Made by a program: the position numbers and the translations under genes. The notes beneath the pieces were generated by a model. That model had not been told where the DNA came from, did no database searches, and saw nothing but the letters and a program-made list of their open reading frames with translations. Shown here piece after piece: positions 43,874 to 52,600 of a stretch of DNA of 64,000 nt; within the stretch, counting starts at the first letter, position 1, and each line of letters begins with the position of its first letter. Source of the stretch: an uncultured Gammaproteobacteria bacterium (lineage in GTDB: Bacteria > Pseudomonadota > Gammaproteobacteria > HK1). Location: contig OY282353.1 in assembly GCA_958295465.1 (NCBI GenBank), forward strand, positions 2,781,001 through 2,845,000, read 5' to 3'.

Positions 43874-44257
43874 ATGTTGGACGTGCCGATACACCATCCC
43901 TTTTCCCTTGTAGCGCTCAACCGGGACGGTGTCGTGCCGGAACTTGTCGATGTGCTGATCGACCGGGGATTCACGAGACGCGAACTGGATTGGATCGTGC
44001 CGGCCCGCACGCTGGCATACCGTCGCCGGAAAAAGGAACGCCTCAAGCCGGGAGAGACGGACCGTTTCCTCCGCGCGGCGAAGATACTGGCCGCGGTTGA
44101 AGCCGTATTCGGAAGCCGCGAAAAGGCGCTCCTGTGGTTGCGCAAGCCCCGCGGGACGTTCGGTGATACAAGCGCCATGGAGCTGATGCGGACCGAGGCT
44201 GGCGGCCAGTTGGTGGAAGAAGTCCTCGGTCAGGTGGACGAAGGGTTCTTCGCTTGA
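43874..44257 (+). CDS. MbcA/ParS/Xre-type antitoxin (DUF2384)
   Basis: Antitoxin of a RES-domain toxin system. The 127-residue protein has the Xre-like N-terminal helices and the DUF2384 core: FLRAAKILAAVEAVFGSREKALLWL followed by GTFGDTSAMELMRTEAGGQLVEEVLGQ with the conserved small-residue loop near the C-terminus. The expected RES toxin gene follows 83 bases downstream but is truncated, so the antitoxin is orphaned here. Confidence 0.88.
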   Translation: MLDVPIHHPFSLVALNRDGVVPELVDVLIDRGFTRRELDWIVPARTLAYRRRKKERLKPGETDRFLRAAKILAAVEAVFGSREKALLWLRKPRGTFGDTSAMELMRTEAGGQLVEEVLGQVDEGFFA

Positions 44258-44340
44258 CTCCGTGATTCTCCGGAGTCCTCGAAATCCGCGCTCCGCAAGA
44301 CCCGTGCGGCCAGACGTTCCAAGATGACCGGATACGAGGC

Positions 44341-44478
44341 ATGGTCATCTGGAGAATCAGCAACCACGTGGACCTGAGCGGTGCCGGGGGCATTCGTAGC
44401 AGCGGCCGGTGGCACCATCGCGGTGCTCCGGTGGTCTACTTGGCGGAGAATCCGGCTTTGGCGATGCTGGAGGTGTGA
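44341..44478 (+). pseudogene. RES-domain toxin, truncated after 45 codons by an IS3-family end
   Basis: The first residues MVIWRISNH, then SSGRWHHRGAPVVYLAENPALAMLEV are the N-terminal third of a RES toxin (an NAD-degrading enzyme in characterised members). The arginine and tyrosine of the RWH...VVYLAE block are kept, but the frame ends at a TGA that is the first codon of the inserted element's terminal TGAACCGCCC. The remaining ~100 residues are absent from the window. Confidence 0.85.
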
Positions 44479-44709
44479 ACCGCCCTGAGATTCCCGAAGA
44501 TTACACTCGTTGAGTGTTCGGGAGGAAAGGGCAGATGAATCCATCGACAAGATACTCCCTGGAAGTCCGGGATCGAGGAGTGCGCTTGGTGCTGGAACAT
44601 CAGGGTAAGCATGGCTCGCTGTGGTCGGCGATCCTCTCGGTGGCGTCGAAGCTCGGGTGTACGGCGGAGACGCTACGCAAGTGGGGGCGTCAGGGCGAGC
44701 GCACCGCCA
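44476..44709 (+). mobile_element. Left-end remnant of an IS3-family element
   Basis: The terminal sequence TGAACCGCCCTGAGATTCCC is followed by the start of an OrfA transposase: YSLEVRDRGVRLVLEHQ ... SVASKLGCTAETLRKW, the helix-turn-helix of IS3-family OrfA. The same left end and OrfA start recur on the other strand at 63693-63900. After about 44709 the sequence changes to unrelated DNA and then a PIN-domain gene fragment. No right end or OrfB is present. Confidence 0.85.
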
Positions 44710-44755
44710 CAGCCCGCCATCAGGCCGGCTTCGCCACCCCCGCCACCTCAGAGTT

Positions 44756-45062
44756 GCTGACTTCCGCGCTCACCCTCGGAGAGGTTCTGGTCAAACCCAT
44801 GGAGATCGGGGACGAGGACCTGATGCGCTGCTACGAGCAGGCGATCGGGGCGGGCGCAACGGTGCTGCCCTTCGATCTGCGCGCCGCTCCCAGATTCGCG
44901 GAGATCCGCCGGGACCGCTCGATTCGGGCGCCGGACGCCATCCAGCTTGCCTGTGCATCGGCAGCGAGCACGGACCTGTTCGTTACCAACGACGGGCGGC
45001 TGAGCAGGAAGAACATCCAGGGGATCCACTTCATCCAGTCGCTTGGGAAGGTAATGCTGTGA
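44756..45062 (+). pseudogene. C-terminal fragment of a PIN-domain (VapC-like) toxin, fused in frame to IS3 OrfA
   Basis: From LLTSALTLGEVLV to GIHFIQSLGKVML this matches the C-terminal three quarters of the PIN protein at 46544-46967, residue for residue apart from a few changes, including the acidic RAPDAIQLA and TNDGRLS positions of the active site. The first PIN strand with its catalytic Asp is missing. The open frame begins inside the IS3 remnant at 44514 or 44535, so a chimeric 175-182-residue protein could be made, but a working nuclease is unlikely. Confidence 0.75.
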
Positions 45063-45139
45063 GGATCGATGTCTGACAGCTTTTTGTCCGTACATTATCC
45101 GTATGATAAGGTTTGGCCGATTCAACCGGAGGTGTATTC

Positions 45140-45415
45140 GTGACCATCGCCGAATCCAGATCCGAACGTATCGAGGTTCGCACCACGCCGGGCGTGAAGG
45201 CGCTGTTGCAGCAGGCTGCGGCCTCGTCGAACAAGAACGTCACGGAGTTCTTGCTCGATGCAGGGCTCAACGCCGCCGAGGATGTCCTGGGCGATCAGCG
45301 GCTGTTCCGGCTCGACGATGATGCGTGGCGAGCCTTCCAGGAAGTGCTCGATCGCCCGGTCACCGACAAACCCCGCCTGGCCCGATTGCTGGCCGGAAAG
45401 AGCATGCTGGAGTGA
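45140..45415 (+). CDS. TacA-like (DUF1778) antitoxin
   Basis: Ribbon-helix-helix antitoxin of a GNAT-toxin pair. From the GTG at 45140 (CGGAGG lies about six bases upstream) it has 91 residues: RIEVRTTPGVKALLQQAAASSNKNVTEFLLDAGLNAAEDVL is the DNA-binding fold, the C-terminal RLDDDAWRAFQEVLDRPV the toxin-neutralising tail. The stop overlaps the toxin's GTG (GTGA). Such pairs autorepress their promoter. Confidence 0.9.
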   Translation: MTIAESRSERIEVRTTPGVKALLQQAAASSNKNVTEFLLDAGLNAAEDVLGDQRLFRLDDDAWRAFQEVLDRPVTDKPRLARLLAGKSMLE

Positions 45416-45975
45416 CACGCGGCGGCGAGGGACCGTCTCCGGTCGAAAAGCTTGCCGCGCACCACGAGGTGGATGCTTTCGACTGCGGGAAGAAGCCGCT
45501 CGATCGTTTCCTGAAGCGTTTCGCGCTTGCGAACCAGAACGCCGGAAGCGCTCGTACTCATGTTGTCTGCCGGCGACGGAGAGTGGTCGGGTACTACAGT
45601 CTTGCAGCAGGCGCCGTCCAGCCTGCCGACGCCCCGACCCGGGTGGGCAAGGGCTTGGCTCGACATCCGATCCCCGTCATGCTTCTCGCCCGCCTCGCGG
45701 TGGGCCGGTCGTGTCAAGGACAGGGGCTGGGCAAGGCACTGATCAAGGACGCGCTGCTCAGAACGGCCGAAGCCGCCGAAATCGCCGGCATCCGGGCGCT
45801 CCTCGTGCATGCCAGGGACGATGAGGCTCGGGTCTGGTACGAAGCCCTGGAGTTCGAAGCGAGCCCCACCGATCCTCGCCACTTGTTCCTGCTCATGAAG
45901 GACCTGTACGCCCTTCTGCAAGCCCTTCCGGAAGACGGGCTCGACAGGAGGACGGCGGTGTGCCCGGGTAATTGA
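45412..45975 (+). CDS. TacT-like GNAT acetyltransferase toxin
   Basis: Acetylates the amino group of charged tRNA in characterised TacT relatives and thereby blocks translation. The 187-residue product starts at the GTG overlapping the antitoxin stop. LARLAVGRSCQGQGLGKALIKDAL is the acetyl-CoA binding motif A, and ARVWYEALEFEASP includes the tyrosine thought to act as general acid. FDCGKKPLDRFLKRFA is the family's N-terminal helix. Slightly longer than usual because of a C-terminal tail, otherwise intact. Confidence 0.9.
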   Translation: MTRGGEGPSPVEKLAAHHEVDAFDCGKKPLDRFLKRFALANQNAGSARTHVVCRRRRVVGYYSLAAGAVQPADAPTRVGKGLARHPIPVMLLARLAVGRSCQGQGLGKALIKDALLRTAEAAEIAGIRALLVHARDDEARVWYEALEFEASPTDPRHLFLLMKDLYALLQALPEDGLDRRTAVCPGN

Positions 45976-46058
45976 GACATTGGGGATGAACCGCACCATG
46001 TGTCCGGTAATTTCTGCTTACAGTATTACCAATACAACCAACGCAAATAAGGTAAACC

Positions 46059-46547
46059 ATGAGGACCCGTGTAGCCGATGAAGTGTGGATCGTGACCGCA
46101 CTCCTCCACCGCCGGCACCCGGACCGGGACGACTTCACGGTCGGCGAGATCGTCCGGCAGGCCGAGACCGAGAAAGTCGCCGACAGGCCGCTGCGTGCCG
46201 GAGTCCAGCCACATGTCTACCAGCACTGTGTCGCCAACAAGGTGCCCAACTCCGGACGTTACCGGATGCTGTTCGAGACCTCGAAGGGGCGCCGTCGCCT
46301 GTTCAGGCCCGGGGACCCCTGCCATCCCCGCCGCATCTCGGGGAAGGACGTTCCGCGCGATGACGAGATCCCTCCGGCCTACCGGGAGCTGGTCGACTGG
46401 TACCGCAACGAGTACGCCGGTGGCGGCGGGGACGGCGGGGGTCATGAGGCCGACCCCATCCTCTCCCTGCGCGGTCTCGGCAAGGCGATCTGGGCGGACG
46501 AGGATCCCGACGTCTACGTGGACCGGCTCCGGGAGGGGTGGGGATGA
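46059..46547 (+). CDS. Hypothetical protein upstream of a PIN-domain gene, candidate antitoxin
   Basis: A 162-residue protein starting VADEVWIVTALLHRRHPDRDDF, with winged-helix-like spacing and a conserved-looking YQHCVANKVPN segment. Similar proteins are annotated as hypothetical. Its TGA overlaps the ATG of the following PIN gene (ATGA), the arrangement of a toxin-antitoxin operon, so an antitoxin role is inferred from position. The C-terminal LRGLGKAIWADEDPDVYVDRLREGW resembles the toxin-binding tail of VapB-type antitoxins. Confidence 0.7.
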   Translation: MRTRVADEVWIVTALLHRRHPDRDDFTVGEIVRQAETEKVADRPLRAGVQPHVYQHCVANKVPNSGRYRMLFETSKGRRRLFRPGDPCHPRRISGKDVPRDDEIPPAYRELVDWYRNEYAGGGGDGGGHEADPILSLRGLGKAIWADEDPDVYVDRLREGWG

Positions 46548-46967
46548 GCAAGGTCTTCTGGGACACGAATCCTCTTCTTGTACCTCGTCGAGGACCGGGG
46601 CGAGCGCGCGGATCGGGTCGCGGCACTGCGGCGGCGCATGATCGAACGCGATGACGAGCTGCTCACCTCCGCGCTCACCCTCGGAGAGGTTCTCGTCGAG
46701 CCTATGGAGATCGGAGACGAGGATCTGATGCGTCGCTACGAGCAGGCGATCGGGGCGGGCGTGACCGTGCTGCCCTTCGATCTGCACGCCGCTCCCAGAT
46801 TCGCGGAAATCCGCCGGGACCGCTCGATTCGGGCGCCGGACGCCATCCGGCTTGCCTGTGCATCGGCAGCGGGCATGGATCTGTTCGTTACCAACGACGA
46901 GCGGCTGAGCAGGAAGAACATCCGGGGGATTCATTTCATCCAATCGCTTGGGAAGGCGATGCTGTGA
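46544..46967 (+). pseudogene. PIN-domain (VapC-like) toxin with a +1 frameshift near its start
   Basis: Translation from the ATG at 46544 begins MSKVFWDTN with the first catalytic Asp, then leaves frame. Removing one C from CC at 46571-46572 restores N-LFLYLVEDRGER, and the rest of the domain is read intact to GIHFIQSLGKAML. The frameshift may be a true mutation or a sequencing error; a TTG at 46578 could restart translation but would lack the catalytic strand. Target in known VapC proteins is RNA. Paired with the overlapping upstream gene. Confidence 0.8.
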
Positions 46968-47047
46968 GGGGTGGGGAACGGCGGTCACGCCGAAGGCTGA
47001 TGTCTGGCTGCGGAGTGCTCATGCTTTGGTGAAAGTCACTATCGGGG

Positions 47048-47776
47048 ATGAACCGCATCATGTCACGCAATACGATCCGACGCGTCGCCCATCTGAAGCG
47101 GTTCTACGACATCCTCGGTGTCCTGGAGCACAAGATCGGCGGGCCGCGCAGGCTGGTGACTTGTTCAGGTCGCATGGATTGGCCACGTCGCGGCGTTTAT
47201 TTTTTTCGAGAAACGGGCGAGGGGCGGAGCGATAGCGGAAGCGGCTCCCGCATCGTTCGGGTCGGCACCCATGCGCTCAAACCGGACGCAGGGACGCGGC
47301 TCTGGAACCGTCTCTCTCAGCACCAGGGGCAGGTACGCTCAGGCGGCGGCAATCATCGCGGATCGATCTTCAGGAAACACGTCGGCGCCGCCCTGATCGA
47401 AAAAAGCGGACATGCTGCCACGACATGGGGCGAAGGCAGCTCCGCACCCCGGGAAGTGCGGATGGGGGAGCTGGATATCGAGCGCCTCGTCAGCAGGGAG
47501 ATCGGCGCGATGCCCTTCCTGTGGTTGGCCGTGGACGATGCACCGGGCCCGGACAGCCAGCGAGGATATGTCGAGTGTAATTCGATTGCGCTGTTGAGCA
47601 ACTTCAACAGGAAGCCAATCGATCCGCACTCTCCGAACTGGCTTGGAGGTCACTGTAATCGGGAGCGCGTTCGGAAAGCGGGCCTGTGGAACGTGAAGCA
47701 CGTCGACGAGGACCATAATCCGGCGTTCCTCGACGTTCTGTCTGCGTTGGTCAACAAGATGGAGATACAACGATGA
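47048..47776 (+). CDS. GIY-YIG-like protein of unknown function
   Basis: A 242-residue protein. GVYFF at about residue 49 and RIVRVGTHAL about 20 residues later resemble the two strands GIY and YIG; LWNRLSQHQG and GSIFRKHVG provide basic positions; ECNSIALLSN and PNWLG could hold the late Glu and Asn. These fit a GIY-YIG superfamily nuclease, though I recognise no named family. Its stop overlaps the ATG of the next gene (ATGA). The first part and upstream flank are duplicated at 54.2 kb, where the gene is broken. Confidence 0.65.
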   Translation: MNRIMSRNTIRRVAHLKRFYDILGVLEHKIGGPRRLVTCSGRMDWPRRGVYFFRETGEGRSDSGSGSRIVRVGTHALKPDAGTRLWNRLSQHQGQVRSGGGNHRGSIFRKHVGAALIEKSGHAATTWGEGSSAPREVRMGELDIERLVSREIGAMPFLWLAVDDAPGPDSQRGYVECNSIALLSNFNRKPIDPHSPNWLGGHCNRERVRKAGLWNVKHVDEDHNPAFLDVLSALVNKMEIQR

Positions 47777-48450
47777 TCGTCGTCATCCAGTGTGCAGCAC
47801 GCAAGTATCCGTGCGCCGGCCGCTTCAAGATGGAGGATGGCCGGCTGATCATGTTCGTAGCCGATCCGAAAGAGGCTCCCACAGACAATAAAATTATCTA
47901 CAAACGACCGGACGATCCTTCAGGTTCAGGGTTGTCGTACAGGGAGGAACTCGTCAAATACAACCGCCGCCGTCCGGGAGACAACCCACTTGGCCTTCTG
48001 CGAGCCTGGGAACTTTATTCGAATCCCGTCTATGCGGAACTCGTCAATACATTCTGCGTCCAGAATGTTTTTATCCTGTCCGCCGGCTGGGGACTGATTC
48101 CCGCCGATTTCCTGACGCCTGATTACGACATTACCTTCAGCAACAAGACCAGGGGCGATAATGCCTACAAGCGCAGACGCAGGAACGATGCTTTCATGGA
48201 CCTGTCGATGCTGCCGGCAGACCGCACCGGATCGATTGTCTTCCTGGGTGGCAAGGATTACGTACCGCTGTTCTGCTGTTTGACGGAAGGCGCAAAATCC
48301 GAACGAATTATCTTCTACCGCTGCGGCGGGAATTCTGACAATCCACCGACTGCACCAGGGTGCAGGCTGCTACGTTTTGAAACCAGGACTCAAACGAATT
48401 GGCACTACGAATGTGCCAAGGCTCTCATGCAAGGGAAAATCACCGTTTAG
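47773..48450 (+). CDS. DUF6884-like protein
   Basis: A 225-residue protein. It opens with VVIQCAARK, and WELYSNPVYAELV, VFILSAGWGLIPADF and TPDYDITF follow in the same order and spacing as in DUF6884 proteins (CSxxK, DLYxSxxF, SAkyGL, PYdxTL). FLGGKDYVPLF is close to the C-terminus. DUF6884 proteins are common in phages and bacteria, without established activity. Four-base overlap with the GIY-YIG-like gene argues for a joint function. The second half is distinctly AT-richer than the window average. Confidence 0.65.
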   Translation: MIVVIQCAARKYPCAGRFKMEDGRLIMFVADPKEAPTDNKIIYKRPDDPSGSGLSYREELVKYNRRRPGDNPLGLLRAWELYSNPVYAELVNTFCVQNVFILSAGWGLIPADFLTPDYDITFSNKTRGDNAYKRRRRNDAFMDLSMLPADRTGSIVFLGGKDYVPLFCCLTEGAKSERIIFYRCGGNSDNPPTAPGCRLLRFETRTQTNWHYECAKALMQGKITV

Positions 48451-48693
48451 TCGTATCAATCCGACGGAGTTTATCGTATACAAGTCAACTATTCTGTCGA
48501 GTTATCTGGGCTTCCGTATTCTTGCATTAACCTATCTCAAAGTTGCCTTGAACCTGTCTCAAAATTGGATTTCATGACGGCTGCGTGGTGAGACAGAAAT
48601 TCGACTCCATGGAAATCAACAGGTTGCCATCATGCTTTGGTAATACACTGCCCGAATGGTGATTTTTTGGATAAGTTCATACCAGTCGGCATG

Positions 48694-49548
48694 TTATGGT
48701 CGTGTGTTGTGCCTGTCCTCTCGGATATCGAATCGGACAGGATAGAGGAGCTTGCCCCAGTATTCTTTCTTATCCAATTCAGGACGATCCATCATGATGT
48801 CAAGAAACAATGGCACGAGAAAATCCAGAATCCGAATGCCATCTTCGACCTGCCTTCGGTTGAGAGAGCCGTCTTCGGTTGATGTGGATCGTTCGCGCGG
48901 CTCGGGTCTCTTCGGATCCGTCCACGTGTGGCTGGTAGCAGAACCGTGCATGATCTGATTGCGCAGCACATACAGGCGCCCAAACAGTATATCCAACAGA
49001 CGGATCGTGTCCTCACGACTGACGATAGATACTTTCTGGAATGCCGCTTGCATAGGTCCAAGTTGATCATCGAGTCCGAGCAATTTCCTCACTTTCCTGC
49101 AATCAAATTCGAATAATTTCCCATCTTGTGATTCCTTCCAATCGTCCTCATTGAACCAGCCTTTATCCAGGAAGTTCCAAAATCTTTGAAACACGTATTT
49201 GTTTTCCACCAGAGAAAGGCTCGCATCCACAAGCTCAGACTTAAGAACGTTGCAGATACGATTATTATCGTTCTCTGTCAATTTCTTGAAGTATTTCGTG
49301 TAGCGCTCCCATTCATTTCGACCACCGCGGGCGTCCCGGCCGTCTGCATAGGCAGCGTTGAAAGCCACCCACAGAAAGATATATCTCACATCGTCATCAA
49401 GCTTGCCTGAATCAGCCCGCTCAAGCCAGCTCAGAGATCTGCGAAGCCGTCGCCTGAGAGGGTGGTCTTCGTTCGATTCATCGAGCCCGGCACTCAGCTT
49501 CTCGAACTTGACTCTCAAATCCACCAATGTCAGTCGCTTATTCGGCAT
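48694..49548 (-). CDS. HEPN-domain protein (Apea-like)
   Basis: A 284-residue protein with RNQIMH at 196-201, the RN-x3-H ribonuclease motif of HEPN domains, in the context GRLYVLRNQIMHGSATS. HEPN proteins are commonly toxins or abortive-infection RNases. The upstream part (LRRSLSWLERADSGKLDDDVRYIFLWVAFNAAY) is helical and typical of Apea-like members. The ATG at 49548 is chosen; one at 49557 is equally possible. AT-richer than neighbours. No MNT-type partner is adjacent. Confidence 0.75.
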   Translation of the reverse strand: MPNKRLTLVDLRVKFEKLSAGLDESNEDHPLRRRLRRSLSWLERADSGKLDDDVRYIFLWVAFNAAYADGRDARGGRNEWERYTKYFKKLTENDNNRICNVLKSELVDASLSLVENKYVFQRFWNFLDKGWFNEDDWKESQDGKLFEFDCRKVRKLLGLDDQLGPMQAAFQKVSIVSREDTIRLLDILFGRLYVLRNQIMHGSATSHTWTDPKRPEPRERSTSTEDGSLNRRQVEDGIRILDFLVPLFLDIMMDRPELDKKEYWGKLLYPVRFDIREDRHNTRP

Positions 49549-49615
49549 GATTGCCATCCTCACGGGCACGCGAACGTTCCTGCTCAACCCGTATCCGCGT
49601 CCGCCGCCCCTGCCA

Positions 49616-52600
49616 TCAACCCGGCTTCGCCCCCGCCACCTCACCATCCCCCCGCCCCCCGACCACCCGCTCCACCACCCAGTACAGCACCGGAACGAAC
49701 ACCACCCCGACCACCGTCGCCGCCACCATCCCGCTCAGCACCACGAACCCGATCGAGGTCCGGCTTGCCGCCCCCGCGCCGCTTGCGAACACCAGCGGGA
49801 GCACCCCCAGGATGAACGACAGCGCCGTCATCATCACCGCACGGAAGCGCAGCCGCGCCGCGCTCACCGCCGCCTCCGCCGCGGGCAGGCCCGCGTCGCG
49901 CCGCACCTTGGCGAACTCCACGATCAGGATCGCGTTCTTGCTCGCCAACCCGATCAGCATCACCATCCCGATCTGGGCGTAGAGGTTGTTGTCCAGGAAC
50001 GGCAGCACCACCAGCGGAACCAGTGCCCCGAACACCGCGATGACCACCGAGAGGATCACCGCCACCGGCGTGCTCCAGCTCTCGTACTGCGCCACCAGGA
50101 ACAGGTAGGCGAAGACCAGGGCCAGGGCGAAGACGACCACGACGAGGCCGCCGGCTTCGAGCTCCTGCCGGGAGGTGCCGGTCCATTCGATGGCGTAGCC
50201 CTCCGGCAGCACCCTGCTCGCCACCGCCTCCAGCGCCCGGATGGCCTCGCCGGTGCTGAAGCCTCCGCGGTTGGAGCCCGACAGCGCCGCTGCCTGCACT
50301 TGGTTGTAGCGCGAGATGGACAGCGGCCCGAGGATCGTCTCCACGTCAGCCACCAGGGCGCGCAGCGGGATCATGTCGCCGGCGGCGTTGCGCACGTGCA
50401 GCCGGCCGATGTCCTCGACGGTGTTCCGGTAGCGCGCCTCGGCCTGGATGATGACCCGGTAGACCTTCCCGAACAGGTTGAAGTCGTTGACGTAGGAGGA
50501 GCCGAGGCTGGCCTGGAGGACGGAGAAGATCTCCGCCACGGGGACGCCCAGGGCCTCGGCCTTGTCGCGGTCGATGTCGAGGAAGAGCTGCGGGACGTTG
50601 GCCGCGTAGGTGCTGAACACGCCGGCGAGCGCCGGGTCCTGGTTGGCGTTGAACACCAGCGCGCGCAGGGCCGCGGCCAAGTCCTGGGGCGAGCGCCCCG
50701 CGAAGTCCTGTAGCTGCGCCTCGATGCCGCCGCTCGTCCCCACCCCGGTGATGGGCGGCGGCGGGAAGGCGAAGGCGTCGGCCTCGAGCAGCGTGGCGAG
50801 CCGGCGGTTGATCTCGCCCAGGATGACGTACCAGCGCAGCCCGGGCGCGGTGCGCTCGTCCCAGTGCGCGAGGATGGGGATGATGAGCGCGCTGTTGGAG
50901 GCGGCGCCTCCGAGGAGGCTGAACCCGGCCACCGAGATGACGTCGGTGACCCCTTCGACCTCGCGCACCATCGCGCTCGCCCGCTCGACCGCCGCTTCGG
51001 TCCGGGCCAGCGAGGCGCCGGCCGGCAACTGCACGTTGACGAAGAACGCGCCCTTGTCCTCCAGCGGCAGGAAGCCGGTCGGGGCCGCCCGGAACAGGAA
51101 CACCGCGCCCCCGGCGAAGGCCGCGAAGAGCAGCATCGAAATCCCGGAGCGGCGGATCATCCGCCCGACCAGCCCGGCGTAGCCGTCGCGCACCTTCCCC
51201 ACCATCCGGGCGAAGCGGCCCGGCCGCGCTCCCGCCGCGGGGGGCTTGAGCAGCAGCGCGCACAGCGCCGGCGACAGCGTCAGCGCATTGACCGAGGACA
51301 GCACCACCGCCACGCAGATCGTCACCGAGAACTGCTTGTAGAGCGCCCCGGTGATGCCGGGCATGAACGAGACCGGCACGAACACCGCCAGCAGCACCAG
51401 GGTGGTCGCGACCACCGGCCCGGTCACCTCCCCCATCGCCTGCCGGGTCGCCGCCCGCGCCTCCTGCCCGGTCTCCGCCATGATGCGCTGCACGTTCTCC
51501 ACCACCACGATGCTGTCGTCCACCACCACACCGATGGCCAGGATGGTCGCGAACAGGGTGATCATGTTGGCCGAGAAACCCAGCGCGTAGAGCGCCGCGT
51601 AGGCGCCGATCAGCGACACCGGGATCGCAAGCGTCGGGATGAGGGTCGAGCGCCAGTCGGCGAGGAAGAGGAAGGTGACCGCGACCACCAGGACGAAGGT
51701 GATGAACAGGGTCTGGACGACCTCCCGCACGGACGCGCGCACCGCGGCGGTGGTGTCGTAGAGGACCTTGTACTCCACGTCCGGCGGGAAGCGTTGGGAG
51801 AGGGTCGCGAGCCTCGCATGGACCGCGTCGGCCACCGTGAGCGCGTTGGCGCCGGGCGACTGGTAGACCGCGACCATGGCCGCCGGGCGGTTGTTGAGCT
51901 TCGACACGGCGTTGTAGACCTGCGAGCCCAGCTCCACCCTGGCCACATCCCGCAGCCGCACGAAGGAGCCGTCCGCGTTGGCCCGCACGACGACGTTCCC
52001 GAACTCCTCCACACTCGCCAGCCGCCCCCTGGCCCGGACCGCGTACTGGAACTGCGGCGCGCCATCGGACGACGCGCCGCCGCCGAAGGGCGGGGCGCCC
52101 AGCTCCCCGGCCGTGGCCTGCACGTTCTGCGCCCGGATGGCGCCCGCCACGTCGGTGGCGGTGAGCTTGAGCGCCGCCAGACGGTTCGGGTCCAGCCACA
52201 CCCGCATCCCGTAGTCCAGCGCCCCGAACTGCGCCACGTTCCCCACCCCATCGAGCCGGGCCAGCGGGTCCTGGAGATGGATCGAGGCGTAGTTGCTCAG
52301 GAACAGCCCGTCGCGCGTCCCTTGCGGCGAGGTCAGGTTCACCACCATCAGCATGTTCGAGGACTGCTTGCGGGTGATGATCCCCTGCCGGACCACGTCC
52401 TGCGGCAGCCGGGATTGCGCGATGGCCACCCGGTTCTGCACGTTGACCGCGGCGAGGTCGGGGTCGGTGCCCACCGCGAAGGTGATGGTCAGCGCGTAGC
52501 CGCCGCCGTTGGAGCTGGTCGAGGACATGTAGAGCATGCCGTCGACGCCGTTGACCTCGGCCTCGATGGGCGCGGCCACCGCCTCCTGCACCACCTGGGC

